From: Pseudomonadota bacterium
GTDB taxonomy: Bacteria > Pseudomonadota > Gammaproteobacteria > Ga0077536
DNA: 64,000 nt
Assembly: GCA_016719885.1 (NCBI GenBank)
Contig: JADJYF010000006.1
Coordinates: 62,001 to 126,000 of the forward strand
Direction: 5' to 3'
Every line of letters begins with the position of its first letter. Positions within the stretch are counted from its first letter, which is position 1. Under the pieces are notes generated by a model. That model was given only the letters and a program-made list of their open reading frames with translations. It searched no databases and was not told where the DNA came from. Below, in pieces: positions 15,759-28,053 of this stretch. The position numbers were made by a program, and so were the translations under genes.

Positions 15759-17282
15759 ATGGCGGAAGAATTCCTAGTCAACATCACGCCGCAGGAGACG
15801 CGGGTCGCCGTCATCGAAAACGGCGTGCTGCAGGAGCTGGCCATCGAACGTACCCGCAGTCGCGGGCTGGTCGGCAACATCTACCTCGGGCGCATCAGCC
15901 GCGTGCTGCCGGGCATGGGCGCGGCCTTTCTCGACATCGGCCTGGAACGCACCGCCTTCCTGCACGTCTCGGACATCGCCGCCGCCAGCCGGCGCGCCGA
16001 GGAAACCGGCCTCGAGGTGTCCATCGAACAGGCCGTGCGCGAGGGCGAGACGCTGGTCGTGCAGGTCACCAAGGATCCGCTGGGCTCCAAGGGCGCGCGC
16101 CTCACCACCTACATCAGCGTGCCGTCACGCTACCTGGTGTTCATGCCGGGCTCGAGCACGGTCGGCATTTCGCAGCGCATCGAGGACGACGGCGAACGCC
16201 AGCGTCTGCGCGACATCATCGTGTCCCTGCAGCCCGGGCTGCGGCCGGCCGACGATCTCGCCGAGACCGCCGATCTCACGCGCCTCACCGACAGCAGCGC
16301 CTACGCCGGCGGCTACATCGCGCGCACCGCCGCCGAGGGCGTGTCGCGCACCGAACTAGCCGCCGACATGGCGTTCCTGAATCGCCTGTGGCTGTCCATC
16401 CAGGAACGGCTGGCGACGGCGCGCGCGCCGGCCTGCGTGCACGAAGACCTGCCGCTGGTGTTGCGCACCATCCGCGACGTGGCGGTGGCCTCGGTGGAGA
16501 AGATCCGCATCGACTCCAAGGAGAACTATCTCAAGGTCTGCGAGTTCGCCGCCGAGTTCACGCCGGAACTGGTGGCGCGCATCGAGCACTACCCCGGCGA
16601 GCGCCCGATCCTCGACCTGTATTCGACCGAGGACGAAATCCATCGCGCCCTCATGCGCAAGGTCGAGCTGAAATCCGGCGGTCACCTCGTCATCGACCAG
16701 ACCGAAGCGCTCACCACCATCGACGTCAACACCGGTGGCTTCGTCGGTGGGCGCAATTTCGATGACACCATCTACAAGACCAACCTCGAGGCAGCGCAGG
16801 CCATCGCGCGCCAGCTGCGGCTGCGCAACCTCGGCGGCATCATCATCATCGACTTCATCGACATGGTCGAAGTCGAGCACCAGCGCCAGGTGCTGCGCGC
16901 GCTTGAGAAGAGCCTGGAACGCGATCACTCCAAGATCACCGTCAGTGAGCTGACTTCGCTCGGGCTGGTGCAGATCACGCGCAAGCGTACGCGCGAGAGC
17001 CTCGAGCACGTCTTGTGCGAAACCTGCCCGACCTGCGCCGGCCGCGGTTCGATCAAGACCGCCGAATCGGTGTGTTTCGAAATCTTCCGCGAGATCCTGC
17101 GCGAGGCGCGCCAGTTCGAGGCGCAGAGCCTGCTGGTGGTGGCTTCCCAGGAAGTGGTCGATCGTCTGCACGACGAGGAATCGACCAGCATCGCCGAACT
17201 CGAGGAATTCATCGGCACGCCGATTCGCTTCCAGGTGGAAACCGCTTACACGCAGGAACAGTACGACGTCGTACTGCTGTAG
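15759..17282 (+). CDS. rng: Ribonuclease G
   Basis: This single-strand-specific endoribonuclease processes the 5' end of 16S rRNA and turns over mRNAs. Its 507 residues match RNase G rather than the longer RNase E. The N terminus EEFLVNITPQETRVAVIENG leads into an S1 domain (GNIYLGRISRVLPGMGAAFLDIG). The catalytic DNase I-like region has TIDVNTGGFVGGRN (metal-binding Asp) and GGIIIIDFIDM (second metal Asp). The zinc-link cysteines are in CETCPTCAGRG. It is followed after 7 bases by yhdP, the conserved neighbour order. Confidence 0.97.
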   Translation: MAEEFLVNITPQETRVAVIENGVLQELAIERTRSRGLVGNIYLGRISRVLPGMGAAFLDIGLERTAFLHVSDIAAASRRAEETGLEVSIEQAVREGETLVVQVTKDPLGSKGARLTTYISVPSRYLVFMPGSSTVGISQRIEDDGERQRLRDIIVSLQPGLRPADDLAETADLTRLTDSSAYAGGYIARTAAEGVSRTELAADMAFLNRLWLSIQERLATARAPACVHEDLPLVLRTIRDVAVASVEKIRIDSKENYLKVCEFAAEFTPELVARIEHYPGERPILDLYSTEDEIHRALMRKVELKSGGHLVIDQTEALTTIDVNTGGFVGGRNFDDTIYKTNLEAAQAIARQLRLRNLGGIIIIDFIDMVEVEHQRQVLRALEKSLERDHSKITVSELTSLGLVQITRKRTRESLEHVLCETCPTCAGRGSIKTAESVCFEIFREILREARQFEAQSLLVVASQEVVDRLHDEESTSIAELEEFIGTPIRFQVETAYTQEQYDVVLL

Positions 17283-17289
17283 TCGGTGC

Positions 17290-20200
17290 ATGCGACGTCT
17301 GCTCGAGCGAATCCTCTCCCTGCTGTGGACCAGCGTCGCGGTGCTGTTGATCGGCGGCGCCGCGCTGGTGACCCTGGTGCGCATGTTGCTGCCGCAGCTC
17401 GGCGAACAGCGCGCCGCCGTCGAAACCTGGCTGACCGACATCGTCGGGCGCCCGGTCGAAGTCGGCGCCATCAGCGCCAACTGGAGTGGTTGGGCGCCGC
17501 GTCTCACCTTTGACCGGCTGGTCATTCTCGACGAGCGGCGCCAGGCCGAGCTCATCCATTTCGAACGCGCCGATGTCGACATCGCGCTGCTCGAATCGCT
17601 GCAAACACGCGAGCTGAAACCGACGCGCCTCATCGTCACCGGCGTGGCGATGAACCTGGTGCGCGATCTGAATGGCCAGTTTTCGGTGGTCGGCATGCCA
17701 CCGCCCCATTCGCCGGTGATGCGCTGGCTGCTGGAGCAGAGCAACTTCGCGGTGCGCCAGGCCGATCTGACGGTGAACGATCAGCGTGCCCAGGCCAGTT
17801 ACGCCCTGTCGGGCCTGCGCCTGACCATCCAGAGTCGTGGCCGCAACAAGACCATCACCGCCTATGCCGACCTGCCGGACATGATCGGTCGCCACGCGAC
17901 GCTCGAGATCCACACCCGCGGCAACCCGCTGGACGTGCATTGGGAAGGCAACATCGACGCGCGCCTGGACGGCATCAACAGCGACTACCTGCTGCGCCAG
18001 GCCGACTGGCATGGACCGCGTCCCGAGCAGGCGCCCGTCAACCTGGTGGCGTGGTCGACGTGGCGCGACGGCGCGCTCAGGCACAGCGATTTCGAACTCG
18101 CCATCGAGCGCTCGCGCGACGATCAGGGCCATGTGCTGGAAGCGCGCGGCCAGCTGCAGAAGCGCGACGACAGTTGGCGCCTGGCGCTGGCGGACATCGC
18201 GCTGCCCGGCGTGGCGGGCGCCAAGGGCAATGGCCGTTTGTCGGCGGCGTGGCGCAGCGGCCCCGGCATTGCGCCGCGCCTCGCCGTGCGCGCCGCCGCA
18301 CTGCCGCTCGAGCCCATCGCCGCACTGGTCACGCGCATGAGCGCGCCGGGCACGCTGCGCGACGCACTGTTGCGCGCCCAGCCACGCGGTCGCCTGGCGC
18401 GACTGGACGCGCTGTGGTTGCCGCGTGGCGAAGCGCCTCCGCGCTTCTACGTGGCGGCCAAGGTCGCGGCGCTGGCCATGCAGGACGCCGCACAGCCACG
18501 CGCCATCGATGGCCTGTCGTTCGAGATCAAAGCCAACGGCGGCGGCGGCCACGTCGAATTCGATGACAGCGTCTTCACCGTCACCGACGACCGGCGCCTG
18601 GCCGCGCCGCTGGACATCGAACGGATGGAAGGCGCGCTGTCGTGGCGCAAGCGCGGCGAGTCGCCCCTCACCGCGCGCGCGCACGGGCTGCGTGCGCGGG
18701 TGGCCGGCCACCGCCTGGGCCTCGATGGCGACCTCGAATACAGCCCCGGCAGCGCGCCGCGGGTCGATGTCAGCGCGCGCTTCGCGGCCGATGACGCCAC
18801 GCGCCTCCAGGCCCTGCTGCCCATCCACCTGATGCCCGGCCATGGCGAGGAGTGGGCGCGCCACCTGGTCGACAGCGGTCACGTCGAGCGTGGACGCGTG
18901 ATCATCAAGGGCCCGCTCGATCGCTTTCCGTTCAGCGACAAGAGCGGTGAGTTCAGCGCCACGTTCTCGGTGCGCGATGCGACGCTGCACTACGCACCAC
19001 ACTGGCCGCCGGCCGTGAACGTGGACGGCGAAGTGGCTGTGCGCGGCGCCGCGCTGGCCATCGACATCACCCGCGGCACCATCAGCGGCGCGGACATCAC
19101 CGGCGCGCATCTCGCCCTGCCCGACATGGGCGTGCGTGAACGCATGCTCGAGGTCAAGGGCGTGGCGCGCGGCCGCGCGGCGCATGCCATCGAGCTGGTG
19201 CGCAACAGCCCGCTCAAGAACGGCCGCGCCGCGCGCCTGACCGAGCTCGACATCAGCGGCGACGTCGTCGTGCCCCTCGACATGCGTCTCGGCCTCTACC
19301 CCGACGGTCCGCACGAAGTGCGGGGCGAAGCGCGTTTCAATGGCAATCGCATCACCGAACTCAAACAGAACCTGGTGCTGGACGAAGTGGTGGGGTCCGT
19401 GGCCTTCACCCACCACGACTGGCACGGCGAGGGTCTGCGCGCCATTTTCGACGGCACACCGGTCGATCTCGACATCAACGGCGCACTGCACGACCCGCAT
19501 TACGACAGTGAATTCCACATGGCCGGCATCTCGTCGGCGCAGGGGCTTGGCGCCTACCTCGAAAAATACACGCCGCCGGTGCATGCCTGGTTGGCGCGCC
19601 ATCGGAAGCTCGATGCCCTGTCGGGGCAGGTGGCGTGGCGGGCGGCGCTGAAAGTCCCGAGCAGCGCCGGCCTCGTCGCCGGCGCGCCGCAGCGTCTCAC
19701 CATCGACAGCACGCTGGCCGGTTTGACGGTCGAGCTGCCGTGGCCGCTGGGCAAGAGCGCTGACGCGCTGCGTCCCCTGCATATCGAGACCGCGATACAC
19801 GATCACGTGGCGGTCGCCACGCGCATCGACATGAGCGACATGTTGAGCGTCGAACTCGACGCCGCGCGTGACGCGGCGGGCCGCGCGCGCCTGACCCGCG
19901 CGGAACTGGTGTTCGGCAGCCTCGCGCCGCAGTTCAAGGGCACGCCGGGCCTCAGCATCGCCGGCTACATTGCGCTGCTGCCGCTCACCGAGTGGACGCA
20001 CTTCGCGCAGGCCATGCCGGCCGACGGCGACGACTACCTGGACGCACTGCCGCTGACGCTCGACGTGCAGGTGAGCGAATTGCGCATGCTGGGCCGCAAG
20101 TTCAAGGACACGCGCATCAATGGCACACGCGAGACCGAGCGCTGGAATCTCACGGCCAGCGGCCCCGATGTCAGCGGTCGCATCGAGATCCCGCGCGACG

Positions 20201-21114
20201 CGGCGCACGGCGTATTGCGCCTCGACCTCGATCACCTGCACCTGCGGCGCGCCCTGAAAGCAGCGCCGGCCGGCAGCGCGCCGGAACTCGACCCGCGCCG
20301 ACTGCCGGCCTTCGAAATGCACTGCGCGCAATTCCGCTACGGCAAGATTGAACTCGGCCAGGCCGATGTCTACACCAGCCGCCATGCCAGCGGCCTGACC
20401 CTCGACAAGCTGCATTTCAGCGACGAGAACTTCAGCATCGTCGCGAGCGGCGACTGGCAGGTCGAAGGTGAGCAGCACCACAGCAAGTTCGACATCGCGG
20501 TCGAGGCCAAGGCGCTGGGCAAGCTGTTGTCGCGCTTCGGCTACCGGGTCGGCAACATCAAGCACGGCAGCACCGCCATCGACATCCAGGCGCACTGGAA
20601 CGGCACGCCGGCTGATTTCGCGCTGGCGCGCATCAACGGTAGTTTCGAACTCAACGTCGGCAATGGCCGTTTTCTCGACATCGATCCCGGCACCGGTCGC
20701 CTGTTCGGCCTGTTGAGCCTGCAGGCCTTGCCGCGGCGCCTGACGCTCGACTTCGAGGACCTGTTCGACAAGGGCCTGGTGTTCGACCGCATCGCCGGCG
20801 TGTTCCAGTTGCAGGACGGCAATGCCTATACCAACAGCCTTCTGATCGAAGGCCCGTCGGCGCGCTTCGACATCGCCGGGCGCACCGGTCTTGCCGCCAA
20901 GGACTACGATCAGCACATCGTGGTGACGCCGGCCTTGTCCAACAGCCTGCCGCTGGCCGGCGCGCTGTTCGGGCCCATCGGCGCGGGCGCCGGCGCCGCC
21001 TACTTCATCGGCTCGAAGATGTTCAAATCCATACCCGAGCAGATGAACAAGTTCTTGAGCCGCAAGTACACCATCACCGGCTCGTGGGACAATCCGGTGG
21101 TCAAGCGCATCTGA
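17290..21114 (+). CDS. yhdP: YhdP-family AsmA-like envelope protein (phospholipid transport)
   Basis: The product has 1,274 residues and one N-terminal membrane anchor (about residues 8-36, LLWTSVAVLLIGGAALVTLV), followed by a very long beta-rich periplasmic part. YhdP, with TamB and YdbH, forms an inter-membrane bridge for phospholipid transport to the outer membrane in E. coli. Conserved family features are the opening GRPVEVGAISANWSGWAPRLTF and the C-terminal AsmA-like region with GRFLDIDPGTGRLFGLLSLQALPRRLTLDF. The conserved glycine-rich end is ALSNSLPLAGALFGPIGAGAGAAYF. It starts 7 bases after rng. The length matches the family. Confidence 0.95.
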   Translation: MRRLLERILSLLWTSVAVLLIGGAALVTLVRMLLPQLGEQRAAVETWLTDIVGRPVEVGAISANWSGWAPRLTFDRLVILDERRQAELIHFERADVDIALLESLQTRELKPTRLIVTGVAMNLVRDLNGQFSVVGMPPPHSPVMRWLLEQSNFAVRQADLTVNDQRAQASYALSGLRLTIQSRGRNKTITAYADLPDMIGRHATLEIHTRGNPLDVHWEGNIDARLDGINSDYLLRQADWHGPRPEQAPVNLVAWSTWRDGALRHSDFELAIERSRDDQGHVLEARGQLQKRDDSWRLALADIALPGVAGAKGNGRLSAAWRSGPGIAPRLAVRAAALPLEPIAALVTRMSAPGTLRDALLRAQPRGRLARLDALWLPRGEAPPRFYVAAKVAALAMQDAAQPRAIDGLSFEIKANGGGGHVEFDDSVFTVTDDRRLAAPLDIERMEGALSWRKRGESPLTARAHGLRARVAGHRLGLDGDLEYSPGSAPRVDVSARFAADDATRLQALLPIHLMPGHGEEWARHLVDSGHVERGRVIIKGPLDRFPFSDKSGEFSATFSVRDATLHYAPHWPPAVNVDGEVAVRGAALAIDITRGTISGADITGAHLALPDMGVRERMLEVKGVARGRAAHAIELVRNSPLKNGRAARLTELDISGDVVVPLDMRLGLYPDGPHEVRGEARFNGNRITELKQNLVLDEVVGSVAFTHHDWHGEGLRAIFDGTPVDLDINGALHDPHYDSEFHMAGISSAQGLGAYLEKYTPPVHAWLARHRKLDALSGQVAWRAALKVPSSAGLVAGAPQRLTIDSTLAGLTVELPWPLGKSADALRPLHIETAIHDHVAVATRIDMSDMLSVELDAARDAAGRARLTRAELVFGSLAPQFKGTPGLSIAGYIALLPLTEWTHFAQAMPADGDDYLDALPLTLDVQVSELRMLGRKFKDTRINGTRETERWNLTASGPDVSGRIEIPRDAAHGVLRLDLDHLHLRRALKAAPAGSAPELDPRRLPAFEMHCAQFRYGKIELGQADVYTSRHASGLTLDKLHFSDENFSIVASGDWQVEGEQHHSKFDIAVEAKALGKLLSRFGYRVGNIKHGSTAIDIQAHWNGTPADFALARINGSFELNVGNGRFLDIDPGTGRLFGLLSLQALPRRLTLDFEDLFDKGLVFDRIAGVFQLQDGNAYTNSLLIEGPSARFDIAGRTGLAAKDYDQHIVVTPALSNSLPLAGALFGPIGAGAGAAYFIGSKMFKSIPEQMNKFLSRKYTITGSWDNPVVKRI

Positions 21115-21138
21115 TTTTCTTCATCCGAGTCCATAGCC

Positions 21139-21600
21139 ATGCACTACCACACCGACATCTGGCGCCCGCACGTGGTGGCCGCCACCGTCGTCGAGCGCGA
21201 CGGCCGTTTCCTGTTCGTCGAGGAAAGTATCGAGGGACGCACCGTCATCAACCAGCCGGCGGGACACCTCGATCACGGTGAAACGCTGCCGGTCGCGGCG
21301 GCGCGTGAAACGCTGGAGGAAACCGGCTGGACGGTGCGCATCGATCATCTGATCGGCATCTACCTGCTGGCGACCGAAGTGCCGGGCAAAACCTTCCTGC
21401 GCTTCTGCTTTGCCGGCACCGCCTTGAGCCACGACCCGACGCGCAAGCTCGACAAGGAAATCATCCAGCCCCATTGGTTCACGCGCGAGGAGGCGGCGGC
21501 GCGCGGCACGCAGTTGCGCAGCCCGCTGGTGCTGCGCGCGGTGGATGATTACCTCGCCGGCCAGCGTCATCCCCTGTCCATGCTGCACGACTTTCTTTGA
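21139..21600 (+). CDS. nudJ: Nudix hydrolase (NudJ-like)
   Basis: This 153-residue Nudix protein is similar to NudJ (YmfB), a phosphatase of HMP-PP and other nucleoside or thiamine-precursor diphosphates. The Nudix box is spread over GHLDHGETLPVAAARETLEETGWTV (about residues 41-65), with the full GX5EX7REUXEEXGU pattern. The C terminus has the NudJ-like ITSP/LRSPLVLRAVDDYL region. Its stop overlaps the mnmA start as TGATG. In E. coli and many gammaproteobacteria nudJ also precedes mnmA, which supports the assignment. Confidence 0.88.
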   Translation: MHYHTDIWRPHVVAATVVERDGRFLFVEESIEGRTVINQPAGHLDHGETLPVAAARETLEETGWTVRIDHLIGIYLLATEVPGKTFLRFCFAGTALSHDPTRKLDKEIIQPHWFTREEAAARGTQLRSPLVLRAVDDYLAGQRHPLSMLHDFL

Positions 21601-22757
21601 TGGCCGCGGCGCCGCCCGACTGGCTGCCGCGCGACATCCTCGCCGGCAACGGCGATCCGCACGTGGTGGTGGCGCTGTCGGGCGGCGTCGATTCCTCGGT
21701 CGCCATCCTGCGCATCCGCGAGGCGGGGCTGCGCTGCTCGGCGCTGTTCATGAAGAACTGGAACGAGCCCACCGAGGACGGCCATTGCCGCTGGGAGCAG
21801 GACGTCGACGATTGCCTCGAGGTGTGCGAAAAGCTCGACGTGCCGCTCAATACCATCGATCTCTCGAAGGCCTACTGGGACGGCGTGTTCGAGGATTTCC
21901 TTGCCGAGTACCGGCGCGGACGCACGCCCAATCCCGACGTGCTGTGCAATCGCGAAATCAAGTTCAAGGCCTTCCTCGAGGCGGCGCGCAAGCTCGGCGG
22001 CGACCTCATCGCCACCGGCCACTACGTGCGCAGCGACCATGTAGCCGGACTTTGGCGTTTGAAGACCGGCGTCGACGCCAACAAGGACCAGAGCTATTTC
22101 CTCTACACGCTCGGCCAGGCGCAGCTCGGCCGCTCGCTGTTCCCGGTCGGCGACCTGCCCAAGCGCGAAGTGCGGGCGATGGCGCGCGCCGCCGGCCTCG
22201 TCACCCACGAGAAGAAGGACTCGACCGGCATCTGCTTCATCGGCGAGCGGCGCTTCCGCGAATTCCTGGCCCAGTACGTGCCGGCCCAGCCCGGTCCGGT
22301 GGTGACCGAGGACGGCCGCGTCATCGGCCAGCACCACGGCGCGGTGTACTACACCCTGGGCCAGCGCCAGGGTTTGGGCATAGGCGGGGTGCGCGGCGCT
22401 ATCGAGGCGCCGTGGTTCGTGGCGGCCAAGGATCTGGAGCACAACGTGCTGACGGTGGTGCAGGGTCACGATCACCCGGCCCTGCTGAGCCAGGCCCTGC
22501 TCGCCACCGACCTCTCGTGGGTGGCGGGCGAGGCGCCGCCCCTGCCCTATGCCTGCACCGCCAAGACGCGCTATCGCCAGCGCGCGCAGGCCTGCACGGT
22601 GCTGGCGCGACACGGCGACCGCCTGCTGGTGGAATTCGCCGCCCCGCAGCGCGCCGCCACCCCCGGCCAGTCGGTGGTGTTCTACCAGGACGAGGTCTGC
22701 ATCGGCGGCGGCATCATCGCCGAGGTCGCCAAACACGCCAAAAACCTACAACTGTGA
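21600..22757 (+). CDS. mnmA: tRNA 2-thiouridylase MnmA
   Basis: MnmA installs the 2-thio group on the wobble uridine of tRNAs for Glu, Gln and Lys, taking sulfur from the Tus relay. From the ATG at 21600 the product has 385 residues. The PP-loop is VALSGGVDSSVA (about residues 24-35). The catalytic cysteines are in NPDVLCNREIKF and DSTGICFIG, and the tRNA-contact segment GHYVR and the QGLGIGG motif are present. The ATG overlaps the Nudix stop (TGATG), so translation is coupled. Confidence 0.97.
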   Translation: MAAAPPDWLPRDILAGNGDPHVVVALSGGVDSSVAILRIREAGLRCSALFMKNWNEPTEDGHCRWEQDVDDCLEVCEKLDVPLNTIDLSKAYWDGVFEDFLAEYRRGRTPNPDVLCNREIKFKAFLEAARKLGGDLIATGHYVRSDHVAGLWRLKTGVDANKDQSYFLYTLGQAQLGRSLFPVGDLPKREVRAMARAAGLVTHEKKDSTGICFIGERRFREFLAQYVPAQPGPVVTEDGRVIGQHHGAVYYTLGQRQGLGIGGVRGAIEAPWFVAAKDLEHNVLTVVQGHDHPALLSQALLATDLSWVAGEAPPLPYACTAKTRYRQRAQACTVLARHGDRLLVEFAAPQRAATPGQSVVFYQDEVCIGGGIIAEVAKHAKNLQL

Positions 22758-22825
22758 CGCCGAATTGCCGATAATACCGCGCTTGATTTGCGCCCCGACC
22801 CCTCTCATAGCTGCACGGAGACATC

Positions 22826-25492
<2,667 letters not shown>

Positions 25493-25501
25493 GCCCTTTC
25501 G

Positions 25502-25528
25502 TCCCGGAGCGCGCAATGCGCTCCGGGA
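25502..25528 (+). terminator. Terminator-like hairpin downstream of acnA
   Basis: Perfect 11-base arms TCCCGGAGCGC (25502-25512) and GCGCTCCGGGA (25518-25528) enclose a 5-base loop, 9 bases after the acnA stop. Only a short T stretch (AGTTTGG) follows, so termination efficiency is uncertain. Confidence 0.7.
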
Positions 25529-25535
25529 AGTTTGG

Positions 25536-25609
25536 TGTGCGAATGAATTCGCACCTACACGGCGCGCTTCCCCATCGCCCTTCCCGGTAGGTGCGAATTC
25601 ATTCGCACA
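25536..25609. repeat. REPIN-like palindromic pair, copy 2
   Basis: Perfect 23-base inverted arms lie at 25536-25558 and 25587-25609 with a 28-base loop. They have the same sequence as the arms at 11714-11805, including the core GTGCGAATGAATTCGCAC and the CTAC extension. The loop sequence is different, which is the usual REPIN pattern of conserved ends and variable middle. Confidence 0.8.
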
Positions 25610-25724
25610 TTGCATCGCACTCCGCGTTTAAGCCAGATCAACTCCCTCGCTCACGCCGCTTGCGCAACTTGCGCGCCATCCTCCATTCTCGTCATCATCC
25701 CTTTGTAGCGTGCGGAGAAGCCTC

Positions 25725-26135
25725 GTGAAAAAACCGCTGCCCCAGCTCAAGACCGCGATGACGCCGTTCCCCTATTCCATCGACATCGAGGCCGACTGCG
25801 ATGCGGCGCGCGCGCTCTTGGTCGAACATGATTTCCATCATCTGCCGGTGACGGAAGGCGGGCAGCTGGTCGGCATGCTGACCGCCGGCAAGCTCGCCGC
25901 TGGTGGCGCCTGCGAACTGCGCGGCCTGTGCGAGCACGAACCCTACATCGTCGACATCAACGAGCGCCTGTCCGAGGTACTGACCGGCATGGCGCGGCTG
26001 CGTGTCGACGCGGCAATCGTCGTCAAGCACGGCAAGCTCGCCGGCGTGTTCACCGCCGCCGATGCCTGTCGCGTGTTTGCCGAGCTGCTGGATGTGCTGG
26101 AGCCGCCGCCGGGCGACGGCGACGAGGCGGCCTGA
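25725..26135 (+). CDS. CBS-domain pair protein
   Basis: This 136-residue soluble protein consists essentially of two CBS motifs. The first spans about residues 10-60 (MTPFPYSIDIEADCDAARALL, then HHLPVTEGGQLVGMLTAG). The second spans about residues 70-125 (YIVDINERLSEVLTGMARLRVDAAIVV, then GKLAGVFTAADACRVFAELL). Such stand-alone Bateman modules bind adenine nucleotides and regulate partners, but the partner is unknown here. I chose the GTG at 25725 because GGAGAAG sits 6 bases upstream. An in-frame GTG at 25710 lacks this. The gene has its own gap on both sides, so it is probably expressed alone. Confidence 0.82.
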   Translation: MKKPLPQLKTAMTPFPYSIDIEADCDAARALLVEHDFHHLPVTEGGQLVGMLTAGKLAAGGACELRGLCEHEPYIVDINERLSEVLTGMARLRVDAAIVVKHGKLAGVFTAADACRVFAELLDVLEPPPGDGDEAA

Positions 26136-26245
26136 GCTTCCCGTTCGTAGCGGGTGGCCGGTGTGGCAGCCATCCGTAGGCGCTAGAATTCGCCGCCAGA
26201 CTGACCACGACGGTGTGGCGCCAGCCTGCCGGAGACCTGCATATC

Positions 26246-26668
26246 ATGGCGACCATCACCATCACGCCCACGCTAGTCATCGACGAAGCGGAAATCGAAC
26301 TGACGGCGGTGCGCTCACAAGGCCCCGGCGGCCAGAACGTCAACAAGGTCGCCTCGGCGATCTCGCTGCGTTTCGACATCCCGCGCTCGTCGCTGCCGGA
26401 ACGTTACAAGGCCGGCCTCATGGCGCTGGCCGACAAGCGCATCACGCGCGCCGGCGTGGTGACCATCAAGGCCCAGCGCTTTCGCACCCAGGAAGCCAAT
26501 CGCGAAGACGCCGTGCAGCGCCTGGTGGATTTGATCGTGCGCGCCGGCACCCGCCAGAAGCCGCGTGTCGCGACCAAGCCGAGCAAGGCGGCGCGCGCCA
26601 AGCGCGTCGATGAAAAGAAACAGCGGGCGGGGGTGAAATCCCTGCGGCGCAAGCCGGCGGAAGAGTAA
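26246..26668 (+). CDS. arfB: Alternative ribosome-rescue factor ArfB (YaeJ), peptidyl-tRNA hydrolase
   Basis: ArfB enters stalled ribosomes lacking a stop codon and hydrolyses peptidyl-tRNA. The 140-residue protein has the release-factor catalytic motif in RSQGPGGQNVNKVASAISLRFD (about residues 27-48), with GGQ intact. Its C-terminal basic tail (KPSKAARAKRVDEKKQRAGVKSLRRK) is the segment that threads into the empty mRNA channel in known ArfB. The ATG at 26246 follows GGAG at the expected distance. The length and tail rule out full release factors. Confidence 0.95.
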   Translation: MATITITPTLVIDEAEIELTAVRSQGPGGQNVNKVASAISLRFDIPRSSLPERYKAGLMALADKRITRAGVVTIKAQRFRTQEANREDAVQRLVDLIVRAGTRQKPRVATKPSKAARAKRVDEKKQRAGVKSLRRKPAEE

Positions 26669-26733
26669 GGGCCGGCACGTCGCCAGGCGCCGGCGGCGAT
26701 CATTCGCCCATGCGGTGCGAAGCGCCCAGGGTC

Positions 26734-26982
26734 TCAGATGCCGAGATTGCTCAAGGTCACCATCACGTCGTTGAGTATCGCCGTCACGCGCGGGTGTTCG
26801 ACTTCGAAGGCTTCCACGCGACGCTTCAATTCGCCGGTGACGGTGGTGTCGTCGGCCGCCACCTGGCGCTCGATGTCATCGACCAGGGCCTGCAACTGCG
26901 GCGCCTCGACGCCGCGCTTTTCGAGTACGGCCAGTTCCTCGCGCAGCCGCGCCAGAAGTTGATCGAGATGTTCGCGACTCAT
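26734..26982 (-). CDS. Small DUF4404-type protein
   Basis: This 82-residue, mostly helical, acidic protein has the sequence pattern of the DUF4404 family: REHLDQLLARLREELA at the start and VTAILNDVMVTLSNLGI at the end. It has no signal peptide or membrane segment. The function is unknown. It is transcribed convergently with arfB, and 51 bases separate its start from the stop of the minus-strand dehydrogenase gene to its right. Confidence 0.7.
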   Translation of the reverse strand: MSREHLDQLLARLREELAVLEKRGVEAPQLQALVDDIERQVAADDTTVTGELKRRVEAFEVEHPRVTAILNDVMVTLSNLGI

Positions 26983-27033
26983 GTTTTTCGCTCCGACGGG
27001 ACGGTGACCCGAGTATAAGGCAGCGCGCGCACT

Positions 27034-28053
27034 TCACGCCGCCGACGCATCACATATCAATACCGCCGCACCCTGCAGTCGGCCGTGACGCAGATCATCC
27101 AGCGCGCGGTTGGCGTCGGCGAGGGGATAGGGCGTGACGCTGGCATGCACCGGCACCTCGCCCGCGATGCCGAGGAACTCGCGCGCATCGCTGCGCGTGA
27201 GATTGGCCACCGACACCAGTTCACGCTCGCCCCACAGCAGCGCGTAGGCAAAGCTCGGGATATCGCTCATGTGGATGCCGGCGCACACCACGCGCCCGCC
27301 CTTGCGCACGGCCGCGAGCGCCGTCGGCACCAGTGCGCCGACCGGCGCAAAGAGGATGGCCGCGTCCAGCGCGGCCGGCGGCATGTCTTGCGAAGCGCCG
27401 GCCCATGTCGCCCCCAGGCGTCGCGCAAAATCCTGCGCGTCGCTGTCACCCGCGCGCGTGAAGGCATAGACCTCGCGCTGCTGCCAGACCGCCACCTGGG
27501 CAACGAGGTGCGCCGCCGCACCGAAGCCGTACAGGCCGAGACGCGACGCGGCGCCGGCCATGCGCAGCGCGCGGTAGCCGATCAGCCCGGCGCACAGGAG
27601 CGGCGCCGCTTGCAGGTCGTCGAACGCCGACGGCAAGGGAAAGCAGTAGTCGGCATCGGCCACGCAGTACTCGGCATAGCCGCCATCAATCTGGCAACCG
27701 GTGAAGGCCGCCGCGTCACACAGGTTCTCGTGCGCATCACGGCAGAAATCGCACTGGCCGCAACTGTGGCCGAGCCACGGCACGCCGACCCGCGTGCCGA
27801 GCGCGGGTCCTTCGACCTCGGCGCCCAGCGCCGCCACGCGGCCGACGATTTCGTGGCCGGGGATGACCGGATAGCGGGCCTGCGGCAACTCGCCGTCGAC
27901 CAGGTGCAGATCGGTGCGACACACGCCGCAGGCCGCGATCTTCACCAACACCTGGCGCGGCCCGGGACGCGGCACGGGCAGGCGTTCGCGGCGCAGCGCC
28001 GCGCCGGCGCCATGCGCGCGCATGGCCCACATCGTGTCAGGCAGGGTGTTCAT
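27034..28053 (-). CDS. Zinc-dependent alcohol dehydrogenase family protein
   Basis: This 339-residue medium-chain dehydrogenase has ACGVCRTDLHLVDGELP and PVIPGHEIVG (catalytic zinc Cys and His/Glu). The structural-zinc cysteine cluster CGQCDFCRDAHENLC (about residues 97-111) is complete. The Rossmann glycine motif GLYGFGAAAH lies near residue 173. It oxidises an alcohol or reduces an aldehyde with NAD(P); the substrate is not evident. The start overlaps the 3' end of hemW by 17 bases, making it the fourth gene of the rph-rdgB-hemW run. Confidence 0.9.
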   Translation of the reverse strand: MNTLPDTMWAMRAHGAGAALRRERLPVPRPGPRQVLVKIAACGVCRTDLHLVDGELPQARYPVIPGHEIVGRVAALGAEVEGPALGTRVGVPWLGHSCGQCDFCRDAHENLCDAAAFTGCQIDGGYAEYCVADADYCFPLPSAFDDLQAAPLLCAGLIGYRALRMAGAASRLGLYGFGAAAHLVAQVAVWQQREVYAFTRAGDSDAQDFARRLGATWAGASQDMPPAALDAAILFAPVGALVPTALAAVRKGGRVVCAGIHMSDIPSFAYALLWGERELVSVANLTRSDAREFLGIAGEVPVHASVTPYPLADANRALDDLRHGRLQGAAVLICDASAA